Shown here: positions 15,769 to 24,459 of the stretch, one piece after another | Position numbering within the stretch: position 1 is the first letter of the stretch | How the letters are laid out: each line of letters begins with the position of its first letter | From: an uncultured Clostridia bacterium | GTDB taxonomy: Bacteria; Bacillota; Clostridia; TANB77; CAG-508 | Length of the DNA: 38,375 nucleotides | Direction: 5' to 3' | NCBI GenBank assembly: GCA_944390405.1 | Contig: CALXPS010000013.1 | Location: 1-38,375, forward strand | Notes under the pieces: model-generated | Told to the model about the DNA's origin: nothing | The model's database searches: none | What the model saw: only the letters and a program-made list of their open reading frames with translations | Program-made: the position numbers and the translations under genes

Positions 15769-17739
15769 TTATGAAATATCTAATGTTGTTGTTGAATTTA
15801 AGTTCATGTCCTTTTTAGCTCTTTCTACACCATCTATTGTTACTCTTATTCTTACTGTTCCTTCTCCATCAAAATTAACTGTTACATTGCTTGAATCTTC
15901 ACTTACTTCTTTTGATTCTACTGTAACTTCATCTACTGTTACTACTAATTTCACTTGTTTTGGTGGTACTAAAACTTCCTTTTCTTCTCCTGTTTCTTCA
16001 TCTACTACTTTTTGATATGTTGGTTGATATCCTATTAATGAAGCTACATTTATATTTATGGTACCTCTTTTCATCTCTTCATATTCATTTATTGTTATTG
16101 TTATTTCTGAATTTTTATCTACAAAACTATGTGGAGATATACTTTGTTCTACTACTCCTTTACCTTGGCTTGAATCTGTTATTTTAAATGTTGCTTTGTA
16201 TGTCAATTTTGCTTCTGCTATTTTTGCTTTTGCCTCTTCTTCTGAAAGACCGCTTAAATCTGGTACTTCAACTTGTTCTATCCCTAAACTTACTTTTATT
16301 GTTATATCACTTCCTGCTAAGACTTCTTCTCCTTCTTCAATGCTTTGTTCTATAACAACTCCTGCTTCAATTTCATCACTATAGTCTTCTTCAACAATTA
16401 CATTTAATCCCAAATCTTTTGCTTCTTTTGTTGCTTCATCTTTTGTCTTGCCTACTAATTTAGTAACTGTTACTATTTCCTGTCCTTTACTTACTACTAC
16501 ATTTATTGTACTACCTTCTTTAACTGTAAAGTTCGGTTGATATGTTGGATCTTGAGATATTATTTTTCCTTCCTCAATTTCTACATCATATTTTTCTTCT
16601 GCAACATTTATTGTTAGGTTTGCTTCTTCAGCTTTCTTTCTTGCTTCTTCAAGTGTCAAACCTGTAAAGTCTTGTAATACAACATCTTTTGGGTTTCCTA
16701 TATTTAATACAGCTAATGTTATTCCTATAGTTGCAAAAAATATAATTATAAATATAGCTACTATTAATGCTATTTTTACAGCTTTGTGTTCCGCTAAAAA
16801 TTTTTTAAATTTTGCAAATTTCTTTCCTTTTTTTGTATTTTTTTGCCTATCTTCTATCTTGTGTTCTATGTTGTTATTTTCAATATTTTTAGCTACTTCT
16901 ACTTCTGGATTTTTTAGTATAATGTCTAAATCTCGTATCATCTCTGTTGCAGTATTATATCTCATACTTGGTTCTTTTTCCATTGCTTTCATTATTAAGT
17001 CATTTAAACTTTGTGGAATAGCTGGGTTTAATTCCTTTGGTTCTACTGGTTTTTCTTGCATATGTTTTAATGCTACAGATACTGGAGTATCTGCGTCAAA
17101 AGGTACTTTTCCTGTTACCATTTCATATATAACTACTCCCAATGAATATAAGTCTGATTTTGCATCTGTATATCCTCCTCTTGCGTGTTCTGGAGAAAAA
17201 TAATGTACTGAACCAATTGTTGTACCAAACGCTGTTATTGTAGAATTTGAAACTGCTTTTGCAATTCCAAAATCTGTTACTTTTGCTACCCCGTCTTCTG
17301 TTATTATTATATTATGTGGTTTTATATCTCTATGAACTATATTATTTCTGTGAGCTATTTCTAGTGCTGATGCTATTTGTTTTGCAATTTTTACAGACCA
17401 TTTCCAGCCCATTCTTCCATCTTCAATTATAATCTCTTTTAATGTTTTACCCTTTATTAATTCCATTACAATATAATATAAGCTTCCTTCTTTTCCTACA
17501 TCATACACAGAAACTATATTAGGATGTGTGAGGCTTGCTGCAGATTCTGCTTCAGTATTAAATCTTTTTATAAATTCATTGTCTGTTGTATATTCATCTC
17601 TTAATATTTTTACAGCAACAAATCTTTTTAACACTAAATCTTTTGCTCTATATACTGTTGCCATTCCTCCGCTTCCTATTTTTTCTATAATTTCATATCT
17701 ATTCCCCAATAGCTTTCCTTCTAAATTCATCTTCTTCAC
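15769..17739 (-). CDS. prkC: PASTA-domain Ser/Thr protein kinase PrkC
   Basis: 656 residues. The kinase domain (about 15-275) has the glycine loop GSGGMATVY, the ATP-binding Lys44 in VAVKIL, the catalytic HRDIKPHN (Asp138) and DFG (Asp156). A juxtamembrane basic region precedes the membrane segment at about 322-346. Three PASTA repeats (about 352-419, 420-486, 487-554) lie outside and sense muropeptides or lipid II, followed by a ~100-residue extracellular tail. PrkC controls germination, cell-wall and growth responses. Start: GTG at 17739 or ATG at 17730; the latter has better spacing to AAAGGA. The phosphatase gene prpC lies 35 bases upstream. Confidence 0.96.
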   Translation of the reverse strand: MKKMNLEGKLLGNRYEIIEKIGSGGMATVYRAKDLVLKRFVAVKILRDEYTTDNEFIKRFNTEAESAASLTHPNIVSVYDVGKEGSLYYIVMELIKGKTLKEIIIEDGRMGWKWSVKIAKQIASALEIAHRNNIVHRDIKPHNIIITEDGVAKVTDFGIAKAVSNSTITAFGTTIGSVHYFSPEHARGGYTDAKSDLYSLGVVIYEMVTGKVPFDADTPVSVALKHMQEKPVEPKELNPAIPQSLNDLIMKAMEKEPSMRYNTATEMIRDLDIILKNPEVEVAKNIENNNIEHKIEDRQKNTKKGKKFAKFKKFLAEHKAVKIALIVAIFIIIFFATIGITLAVLNIGNPKDVVLQDFTGLTLEEARKKAEEANLTINVAEEKYDVEIEEGKIISQDPTYQPNFTVKEGSTINVVVSKGQEIVTVTKLVGKTKDEATKEAKDLGLNVIVEEDYSDEIEAGVVIEQSIEEGEEVLAGSDITIKVSLGIEQVEVPDLSGLSEEEAKAKIAEAKLTYKATFKITDSSQGKGVVEQSISPHSFVDKNSEITITINEYEEMKRGTININVASLIGYQPTYQKVVDEETGEEKEVLVPPKQVKLVVTVDEVTVESKEVSEDSSNVTVNFDGEGTVRIRVTIDGVERAKKDMNLNSTTTLDIS

Positions 17740-17774
17740 ATTCCTTTCACGAAGTATATGAATACCTCTTTTTT

Positions 17775-18506
17775 CTAGTTTTTAATTATAATTATTGTAA
17801 TATTATCATATCCACCTAATTCTTTTGCTTTTTTTATTAGATTTTGTGTTGCGTTTTCTATGTTTTCTTCTACTATATTATATATTTCTTGTTCTGCTAT
17901 CATATTAGTTAAGCCATCTGAACAAATTAAAATTATGTCTTCTGGATTAAAGCCTTTTACCATGATGTCTGGTTCTATTTTATCTTCACATCCTAATGCT
18001 TTCATTAACATATTTTTCTTTGGATGATTAATCGCTTCTTCTTTTGTTATAGTTCCATCTTTTACCAATTTTTGTACATAACTATGGTCTACTGTTATCT
18101 TTCTCATAATGCCTTGCCTTATTCTATAAATCCTGCTATCTCCAATATGACCAATATGCGCTCTATTATTATATATTAGACATATCTCTAATGTAGTACC
18201 CATTTGTTCTAATTCTTCTTCTTGTTTTGACTTTTCATATACTACATAATTGGCATATTCCATTGCCCTTTTTATAATTTCTAATATTTCTTCTTTTGAA
18301 TATTGCTTTTCGCTGTCAAAGTTTTCTTTTATATATTCTGCTGCACTCATACATGCTAATCTGCTTGCAACTTCTCCACCTGTGTAGCCTCCCATTCCAT
18401 CTGCAAGAATACACAATTTACAATTTTCATTTTCCTCTAATATATAGAAAGAATCTTGATTTATTTTCCTTACATTACCTATATCTGTTTCAGCATATAT
18501 TTTCAT
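17775..18506 (-). CDS. prpC: PP2C-type Ser/Thr phosphatase PrpC/Stp
   Basis: 243 residues with the PPM motifs: DIGNVRKINQDSF (metal-binding Asp), LADGMGGYTGGEVAS, GHIGDSRIYRIRQG, ICSDGLTNM and GGYDNITIIII. It removes phosphates placed by PrkC, which is encoded directly downstream. Its ATG overlaps the rlmN stop by 4 bases (ATGA), with SD GAGGTG inside the rlmN end, so the two genes are translationally coupled. Confidence 0.97.
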   Translation of the reverse strand: MKIYAETDIGNVRKINQDSFYILEENENCKLCILADGMGGYTGGEVASRLACMSAAEYIKENFDSEKQYSKEEILEIIKRAMEYANYVVYEKSKQEEELEQMGTTLEICLIYNNRAHIGHIGDSRIYRIRQGIMRKITVDHSYVQKLVKDGTITKEEAINHPKKNMLMKALGCEDKIEPDIMVKGFNPEDIILICSDGLTNMIAEQEIYNIVEENIENATQNLIKKAKELGGYDNITIIIIKN

Positions 18507-19535
18507 TTACTCACCTCTTTTTTTCTTAGTTGTCCACAAGCTGCATCTATGTCTGATCCTAATTCTCTGCGTATTGTTGCTACAATTCCATGTTTGTTTA
18601 AATAATCTCTGAATTTTATTATACTTTCATTGGAACTTTTATTAAATTTTCCATCTTCAATTTTGTTTATTGGTATTAAATTAACATGGCAAAGTGTTCC
18701 TTTTAATAATTGTACTAGTCCCTTAGCATCTTCTAAACTATCATTGTTGTCCTTTGCAAGTGCATATTCAAATGAAATCCTTTTATTTGTTTTTTCTATA
18801 TAGTATCTGCACGCTTTCATTAATTCTTGAATATTATATAAATTATTTATTGGCATCATGCTACTTCTTTTTTCATTTGAGCTACTGTGAAGTGATATTG
18901 ATAGTGTACATTGTATGTTTTCATCTGCTAATTTATATATGTTTGGAACTATACCACTTGTAGAAATACTTATGTGTCTTGCTCCCATATTTATTCCTTT
19001 AGGGTGGTTTAATAGTTTTATTGCTTTCATTACATTGTCATAATTATCTAATGGTTCGCCTATTCCCATAAACACTAAATTTGAAATTCTTATATTTTCG
19101 TCTCTTTCTATTGCTAATAGCTGTTCTACAATTTCCCCTGGTTCTAAGCTCCTTGCAAATTTTACACCTGTTGAAGCACAAAATTTGCATCCCATTTTAC
19201 AGCCTATTTGTGTAGAAACACATATTGTCTTTCCATATTTATATTCCATTAACACTGACTCTATTGCATTATTGTCTAAAACATCAAATAAATATTTTTT
19301 TGTTCCATCTTTTGATTCTTGTTTTTTTATTATTTTAAAAACATGTAAATCAAAATGCTGTTTTAGTTTTTCTCTTAAACTCTCTGATAGATTTGTCATC
19401 TCATCAAAGCTAGTAACATTTTCTTTATAAATCCAATGGAATATTTGCTCTGCTCTAAATTTCTTTTCTCCGTAAATCTTCTAGTTTTGTTTTTAATTCA
19501 TCTAAATCATAATTTTTTATATTATCTTTTATCAT
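18503..19535 (-). CDS. rlmN: 23S rRNA/tRNA adenine C2-methyltransferase RlmN, split by a +1 frameshift
   Basis: Read from ATG 19535 (SD AAGGAA), the zero frame gives MIKDNIKNYDLDELKTKLED, then Leu21, CGG, and a stop (TAG) four codons later. Skipping one C (plus-strand g19472) continues into GEKKFRAEQIFHWIYKEN and the rest of RlmN. The joined protein is 343 residues, the normal length. The radical-SAM motif is CKMGCKFC (Cys112, 116, 119) and the final Cys333 lies in DIDAACGQL. RlmN methylates A2503 of 23S rRNA and A37 of a set of tRNAs. Downstream translation could otherwise start only at Met46, losing the N-terminal domain. Whether this is a programmed shift, a mutation or a sequence error cannot be decided here; both halves look conserved. 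Confidence 0.9.
19466..19476 (-). other. Putative +1 frameshift site TTA-C-GGA in rlmN
   Basis: Minus strand reads GAT TTA CGG AGA in the zero frame; canonical RlmN needs GAT TTA (C) GGA GAA. The CGG at 19472-19470 is codon 22 and is the only in-frame CGG in the gene. The zero-frame stop follows within five codons. Confidence 0.75.
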
Positions 19536-19660
19536 AAAATTCCTTCTATTTTTAATTTCACGAATATATTTTACCATATATGTATAATTTATACAAGTTC
19601 AATTACATAAAATTTTATTAAACAGTATTATTTTCAAAATGGCTATATTGGAATAGTATT

Positions 19661-19687
19661 GTAGGGGCGAGCAATGCCCGCCCCTAC
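19661..19687. repeat. GTAGGGGCG palindrome (27 bp)
   Basis: GTAGGGGCG (19661-19669) and CGCCCCTAC (19679-19687) are perfect arms around a 9-base centre. The palindrome sits just beyond the stop of the VWA gene in the 166-base gap upstream of rlmN. It is the compact version of the repeat at 7760-7854. Confidence 0.75.
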
Positions 19688-19701
19688 GTGGAAAATATAT
19701 A

Positions 19702-21978
19702 TTAATCTAATTCTAATGGTTCATCATTAAAATTTATATAATCTCCATTATATTCTATTATAAAAGTCCTTTCTCTTCCATCATCTGAGCCATCTTCTGG
19801 CTTATCATTAGTTGTAATTAGGTAACTGTCTATATCGTACCTATCTGTGCCTGGTATTTTTATAAATTCTATATAATTATTATTTTTAAACATATATGGA
19901 CTTTGGTTGTCATATACATACAATCTATACAATGTCTCAGATTTTTGTTCTAGTGCATATGCATTTATTGTATGATATGCTTTATCTCTTGCCTGAATTG
20001 TTACTATTTTTTTGTTATTAAACAATAATTTTAAATTTTGGATTGTATCTTCTGTTACCTGATTTTGAATATCTATTTCATATGTTCCTGCATTTAATTT
20101 TTCTACTAACATAGAGAGTGTATTTTTATTGTCTAATGCCCAATAATAGAATATGCTATCTATTAGCTGAGCATCAGCACTATTTGTTTTTAAGAATGTT
20201 TCGTTAATAATTTTATTGTTTAAATAATCAGTATCCATATAATATTTTAATTCTGTTGTTGTTGGATAGTAAAAATATGGTAATGCTTTTTCAAATACAA
20301 TATCTAATGCTGAATCTGTAATATTATAGCTGTCTATATCATAGAATATTCTAATTTTGCTATTATCAACTGTTCCATCTGAATTTGTTACATCTTCATA
20401 TGCTACACTTCTATCACCTTTTAATGATTCTATAATTAGTGCTCTTGTACGATTATATTGATCTACTGAGAAAGGATAATTTACGCTTACTGTTTCCATT
20501 CCGCTTTTTGGTATTTCTTCGCCATTATAAATTCTTTCTGTTATATATGCTATTCCATTACATACTCCTGCAGTTCCTTTTACTGATAAGTTTTCAAATT
20601 GAAATGCATTTTTATTTAGTTTAAACCCTGAGTCCCAAACTCCTAATGCTTTTTCTCTATTTGGTCCTTGTGCTGAATATAATATACTTTTTTCATTTGC
20701 TCTTGTAGGATCTGATGGCATTTTATAGTATTGCTCTTTTGTAAACCATGTTTCAGCAACTTCCCCTACTTCTTCTTTATCTGATTTTCCATCTCCATCT
20801 GTGTCTGCATTGTATGGGTTTGTATATACTATTTTTCCATATTTATTTCTCATTCCTCCAAGTTCGATTTCATCTGGAATTCCATCTCCATCTGTATCTA
20901 CTGAACCATCTACACCTATAGATACTTTACTAATTTGTTTAAAAATATCTATAATTTCATCTGTACTTATTGTGTAAAAACTTCCCCCTGTTTCAAGTGC
21001 AATATCTGATATATCTTGGGTGTTGTTTTGGTTTGTATTGTAACCAGTGTTTAAAAATATTGTGTATATTGTTATGTTTTTGTCTATAGCATCACTAATA
21101 ATTTCTTCTTTCTTGCTTGATAAACCAGCATCTTCTCCATCTGTTAATAAGACTAGAACTTTATAATTTCCATTTTCTTCACTTAATGTAGTTATTCCTG
21201 ATGATACTCCATTTGTTATATTTGTTCCACCTGAACTTCTAAAATCATCTTTCCAATCTTCTGATAGCTCATCTTTTAATTCTTTTATTGTATTTGCTGA
21301 ACTTTCAAATTTTATAATAGAATAATTGTCTTGGTTTCTTAAAATGTCTATAAAGTTTTCTACTGCTTCTATTCTTAGGTCTTGTGGGTCATTTGATGTC
21401 ATGCTTCCTGAATCATCTATTACAAATGATATATCAAAAGCATCTGCATCATTTCTTACTCGTACTACTCTTTGGTTCCAAGCAGCTTCCCAAGTTTCCA
21501 AGTCTACAATAATATATTCACTAAAATGTTCTGTTTTGAATTCAATTGTACCATTTTCTATATCAACACTTGAATCCATTACTATCATTTCATCCCTATC
21601 ATCATCGTACCATAGAACTCCTAAATTTTCTTCATTAACATCATTTAATTTTTCTTTATCATATTTCATTGTAACAGTTGCTTCTTTTAGTTGAAAATTG
21701 AAAAAATTTCCTGATATATCTATACTTTGACCAGCATTTCCTACACACTCATTTATTTCTGCTTCTGTATTGGTTAAATCTTTTATTTCTATCTTGGATA
21801 ATGGATTCCCTTGAACTTCATAATCTATCTTTATTTCACTTACTAAGTTTCCACTATCTAATTTTATTACTGTGTTTTTATTATATGGTCTTATAAGAAT
21901 AAAATAGATAATTAGAAAATTTAGTATAATTAATAAAAGCATTATTTTATTAAGATGTTTTTTGAAAAATTTTTTCAC
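19702..21978 (-). CDS. Membrane-anchored VWA-domain protein with Ca-binding repeats and a cysteine-peptidase-like C-terminus
   Basis: 758 residues. An N-terminal anchor (about 10-30) precedes a ~150-residue beta-rich region, then a von Willebrand A domain (about 181-355) with a complete MIDAS: Asp188, Ser190, Ser192 (IDDSGSM), Thr252 (GGTNIT) and Asp280 (LLTDGED). Two thrombospondin-type-3-like Ca motifs follow, DTDGDGIPDE (361-370) and DTDGDGKSDKEE (392-403). The C-terminal region contains GVCNGIAY (Cys473), AYHTINAY (His669) and YVYDNQSP (Asp690), an order like the Cys-His-Asp triad of papain-fold peptidases; this part is inference. It follows the Zn-ribbon Ca-motif gene and lies next to the pilus cluster. 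A surface adhesin or pilus-associated factor is plausible. Confidence 0.82.
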   Translation of the reverse strand: MKKFFKKHLNKIMLLLIILNFLIIYFILIRPYNKNTVIKLDSGNLVSEIKIDYEVQGNPLSKIEIKDLTNTEAEINECVGNAGQSIDISGNFFNFQLKEATVTMKYDKEKLNDVNEENLGVLWYDDDRDEMIVMDSSVDIENGTIEFKTEHFSEYIIVDLETWEAAWNQRVVRVRNDADAFDISFVIDDSGSMTSNDPQDLRIEAVENFIDILRNQDNYSIIKFESSANTIKELKDELSEDWKDDFRSSGGTNITNGVSSGITTLSEENGNYKVLVLLTDGEDAGLSSKKEEIISDAIDKNITIYTIFLNTGYNTNQNNTQDISDIALETGGSFYTISTDEIIDIFKQISKVSIGVDGSVDTDGDGIPDEIELGGMRNKYGKIVYTNPYNADTDGDGKSDKEEVGEVAETWFTKEQYYKMPSDPTRANEKSILYSAQGPNREKALGVWDSGFKLNKNAFQFENLSVKGTAGVCNGIAYITERIYNGEEIPKSGMETVSVNYPFSVDQYNRTRALIIESLKGDRSVAYEDVTNSDGTVDNSKIRIFYDIDSYNITDSALDIVFEKALPYFYYPTTTELKYYMDTDYLNNKIINETFLKTNSADAQLIDSIFYYWALDNKNTLSMLVEKLNAGTYEIDIQNQVTEDTIQNLKLLFNNKKIVTIQARDKAYHTINAYALEQKSETLYRLYVYDNQSPYMFKNNNYIEFIKIPGTDRYDIDSYLITTNDKPEDGSDDGRERTFIIEYNGDYINFNDEPLELD

Positions 21979-22026
21979 AATTAATCATTCCTTCCTAAAA
22001 TTTATTTTATTTGCTACATATATTTT

Positions 22027-22971
22027 TTAATTGTTTTTATAATCTTCATAATTTTCCTTTGTTGTAATTACAAAGTCTTTATAATTATCTTCTTCTGTAA
22101 TTTCAATTTCTAGGACTCCATTTTTATTTGTATATGAATCAAATTCTTTATATTTGTTTCCTTCTCTTACTAATAAAATAGAATTCTCATTATTTGTATT
22201 ATATTCTACTTTTCCTTCAAATCTTAATAAATTAAACACTGCATGTGTTGAGTTTACTTTTGTGTCTCTACTAAACTCTTCTAAATCCCCATAAATTTCT
22301 GATTCTAAGTCATTTGGAATTAATGTAACATTATAATTTATCTTTACCTCTTCAACATCCATTTGATTTTCATCATATTTTGTATTAACATCTAAATCTT
22401 TTTCTATCTTTATATAATCAGATATTCCATCATCTGCTGTTGAATATTTTAATGGATTTGAATTATAAACCCTTGCTTCTTGATAATCTGTTAAACCATC
22501 TCCATCTGTATCAGATGATATTAAACTTGTGCCAAGTTCTGTTTCTTCTTGATTTGTTAATCCATCATTATCGTAATCTAAATATTGATTTTCTTCTGTT
22601 AGTGTAAATTCCAATTCTTCTGGTATCATATAATCTGATAGAGTATCATTTTGTATTATATCTACTTGTTGCTCATCTTCTACATGTTTTTCTTCATAAT
22701 CTTTAGAACCATGTGACATTTTTCCAAAAACATTAAATGCCACTAACACTAAAATTGATATTATCAATACTACAAAGAGAATTATTGTAATTTTTACTTT
22801 TATTTTATAAACTTTATCTTTTACCTTTTCTTTAGATTTCTCTTTTTCTTGCTTTCTGAATTCTTCTAATTCATAACCACATTTGCTACAAAATTTACCA
22901 TTCCCTGGATTTTCGCTATTACATTTTGGACATTTCATTTTTCTTTTTATGTTAATCTTGTGGATTAACAT
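22027..22971 (-). CDS. Zinc-ribbon, single-pass membrane protein with Ca-binding repeats
   Basis: 314 residues in the longest frame. A zinc ribbon (Cys14, Cys17, Cys28, Cys31: CPKCNSEN and FCSKCGYEL) is followed by a Lys/Glu-rich stretch, one membrane segment (about 61-83), and an external part with DYDNDGLTN (132-140) and SDTDGDGLTDYQEA (153-166) Ca motifs, then beta-rich sequence. A short start at MKCPKC (22938) is the usual beginning for such proteins but has no SD; the long start at 22971 has purine-rich GGAAGGGGG just upstream. It lies 48 bases upstream of the VWA gene, which shares the Ca-motif design, so the two probably act together at the cell surface. Function unknown. Confidence 0.8.
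   Translation of the reverse strand: MLIHKINIKRKMKCPKCNSENPGNGKFCSKCGYELEEFRKQEKEKSKEKVKDKVYKIKVKITIILFVVLIISILVLVAFNVFGKMSHGSKDYEEKHVEDEQQVDIIQNDTLSDYMIPEELEFTLTEENQYLDYDNDGLTNQEETELGTSLISSDTDGDGLTDYQEARVYNSNPLKYSTADDGISDYIKIEKDLDVNTKYDENQMDVEEVKINYNVTLIPNDLESEIYGDLEEFSRDTKVNSTHAVFNLLRFEGKVEYNTNNENSILLVREGNKYKEFDSYTNKNGVLEIEITEEDNYKDFVITTKENYEDYKNN
22949..22971. other. Perfect inverted repeat at the Zn-ribbon gene start
   Basis: ATGTTAATC (22949-22957), five bases, GATTAACAT (22963-22971). The 9-bp palindrome contains the upstream candidate start codon. It may be an operator, or an RNA hairpin in the leader if translation starts at 22938. Confidence 0.45.
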
Positions 22972-23040
22972 TTCCCCCTTCCTTTTTTATTAATTCTATC
23001 ACTTTTATTCTTATGTTGCAATAAGATTTTTATGAAAGTT

Positions 23041-23074
23041 AAAAAACTGCTGTAAATATTTTTCAGCAGTTTTT
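23041..23074 (-). terminator. Terminator of the pilus operon
   Basis: AAAAAACTGCTG (23041-23052) pairs with CAGCAGTTTTT (23064-23074), 11 bp, directly after the pilC stop. On the minus strand the stem ends in a T-run. It separates pilC from the Zn-ribbon gene. Confidence 0.85.
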
Positions 23075-23079
23075 CTATA

Positions 23080-24429
23080 TTATATACTATATGAGTCTAA
23101 CATCCATCCACCCATATATACTTGCATTAATGGTACTAAAACTACTAGTACTACAAAAATTAATACTATACCTACAAATATTGCTACAATTTGTGGTAAT
23201 ACTTTTACTATCTTTTGTATAATATTATCTATATCTATTTGCATATAATCATTTAGTTTTTCCATCATTTCTGTTAAATCAGTTTGCATACCTATTTTTA
23301 ACATTTCTGTTATCATTGGTGTAGATAGTCCAGATTGTTCAAATGGTTCTATCCAAGATTGACCTACTAAAATGTTACTTAACGCTGATTCAATTAGTGA
23401 TAGCATTACTAGGTTATTTGATATATTTTTACTTGTTTCTAATGCTTCTTGAATTCTTTGTCCATTTCTTAAGTTCAATAATATTGATTGAACTAATCTT
23501 GAAAAATCTATTGCATATATTAGTTTTCCGAATATTGGCATTTTATATTTAAAATAATGAAATTTGTATTTTCCTTTTGGTGTTTTTATGTATGCTAATA
23601 TTGCTACTATTACCCCAAGAATTATAGCAACTGGTATGTACCATATTTCAGTCAAGAAATCTAGGAAATTAGAGAACCATATTGTTAATGGTGGTAATTG
23701 TTCTTTTGATCCAAAGCTATCAAACACTCCTTGTATCATTGGTACTGATATAACTGTACCAACAACTGCTAATAACATTAAAAGACAAAATTGTACTAAA
23801 TTTGGTATTAATATTTCTCTTAATTTTTTATTCATAGCTTGTGTATCTTCTAAGTATTGAACAGCTTGTTGTAATGCATTAGTAAGAGAACCTGATAATT
23901 CTCCAACTTTAATCATATTTATATATATTGGTGGAAACACTGATTCGTAATATTCCATAGTTGTGTACATATTTTCACCAGCTTCTACTCCAACTAATAT
24001 ATCTTCTACTATTGATCTTAAACTTGGATTTTCTATTGTTTCAATTACTGTTGATAATGCATGTATATTGTTAAAATTTGATTTTTTTAGTAAATAGAAG
24101 TTTTGAGTAAAAACTAATATATCACGTTTTTTTATTGCTCTATTTTTTTGTAAAGAAGCATCCATTCTTTTAAAGATACTATCTTTTTTATCTATATTTT
24201 TTCGAATTTGATCTGCCCTTACTTGTTTTAATACACTATTACTTGTTTCTATATTTCTTCTTTGTTTTTTTCTTCTTTTACTAGCTTTTACATTAATAGA
24301 TGTTATTGAAATTGGCAGTAATTCATTATTTTTTAATTTCGCAAGTAAAGCATATCTACTTGGTGCATCTGCTCTATATTCTACAATATCGCCTGCTTTT
24401 GTAACAGCTCTATATTTATATAAAGGCAT
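23080..24429 (-). CDS. pilC: Type IV pilus inner-membrane platform protein PilC (GspF family)
   Basis: 449 residues. The N-terminus starts PLYKYRAVTKAGDIVEYRAD, the typical GspF opening, followed by a basic linker. Two T2SSF repeats each end in membrane helices, about 205-230 (LVQFCLLMLLAVVGTVISVP) with a second near 260-280, and the final one at about 410-435 (IVAIFVGIVLIFVVLVVLVP). Family blocks: FTQNFYLLKKS, VGELSGSLTNALQQAVQYLE, FSRLVQSILLNLRNG and EMLKIGMQT. It forms the platform on which PilB and PilT act. It is the last gene of the pilus operon. Confidence 0.95.
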   Translation of the reverse strand: MPLYKYRAVTKAGDIVEYRADAPSRYALLAKLKNNELLPISITSINVKASKRRKKQRRNIETSNSVLKQVRADQIRKNIDKKDSIFKRMDASLQKNRAIKKRDILVFTQNFYLLKKSNFNNIHALSTVIETIENPSLRSIVEDILVGVEAGENMYTTMEYYESVFPPIYINMIKVGELSGSLTNALQQAVQYLEDTQAMNKKLREILIPNLVQFCLLMLLAVVGTVISVPMIQGVFDSFGSKEQLPPLTIWFSNFLDFLTEIWYIPVAIILGVIVAILAYIKTPKGKYKFHYFKYKMPIFGKLIYAIDFSRLVQSILLNLRNGQRIQEALETSKNISNNLVMLSLIESALSNILVGQSWIEPFEQSGLSTPMITEMLKIGMQTDLTEMMEKLNDYMQIDIDNIIQKIVKVLPQIVAIFVGIVLIFVVLVVLVPLMQVYMGGWMLDSYSI

Positions 24430-24459
24430 TTATATTTCCTCCATTCTGCAATTAAAGTT

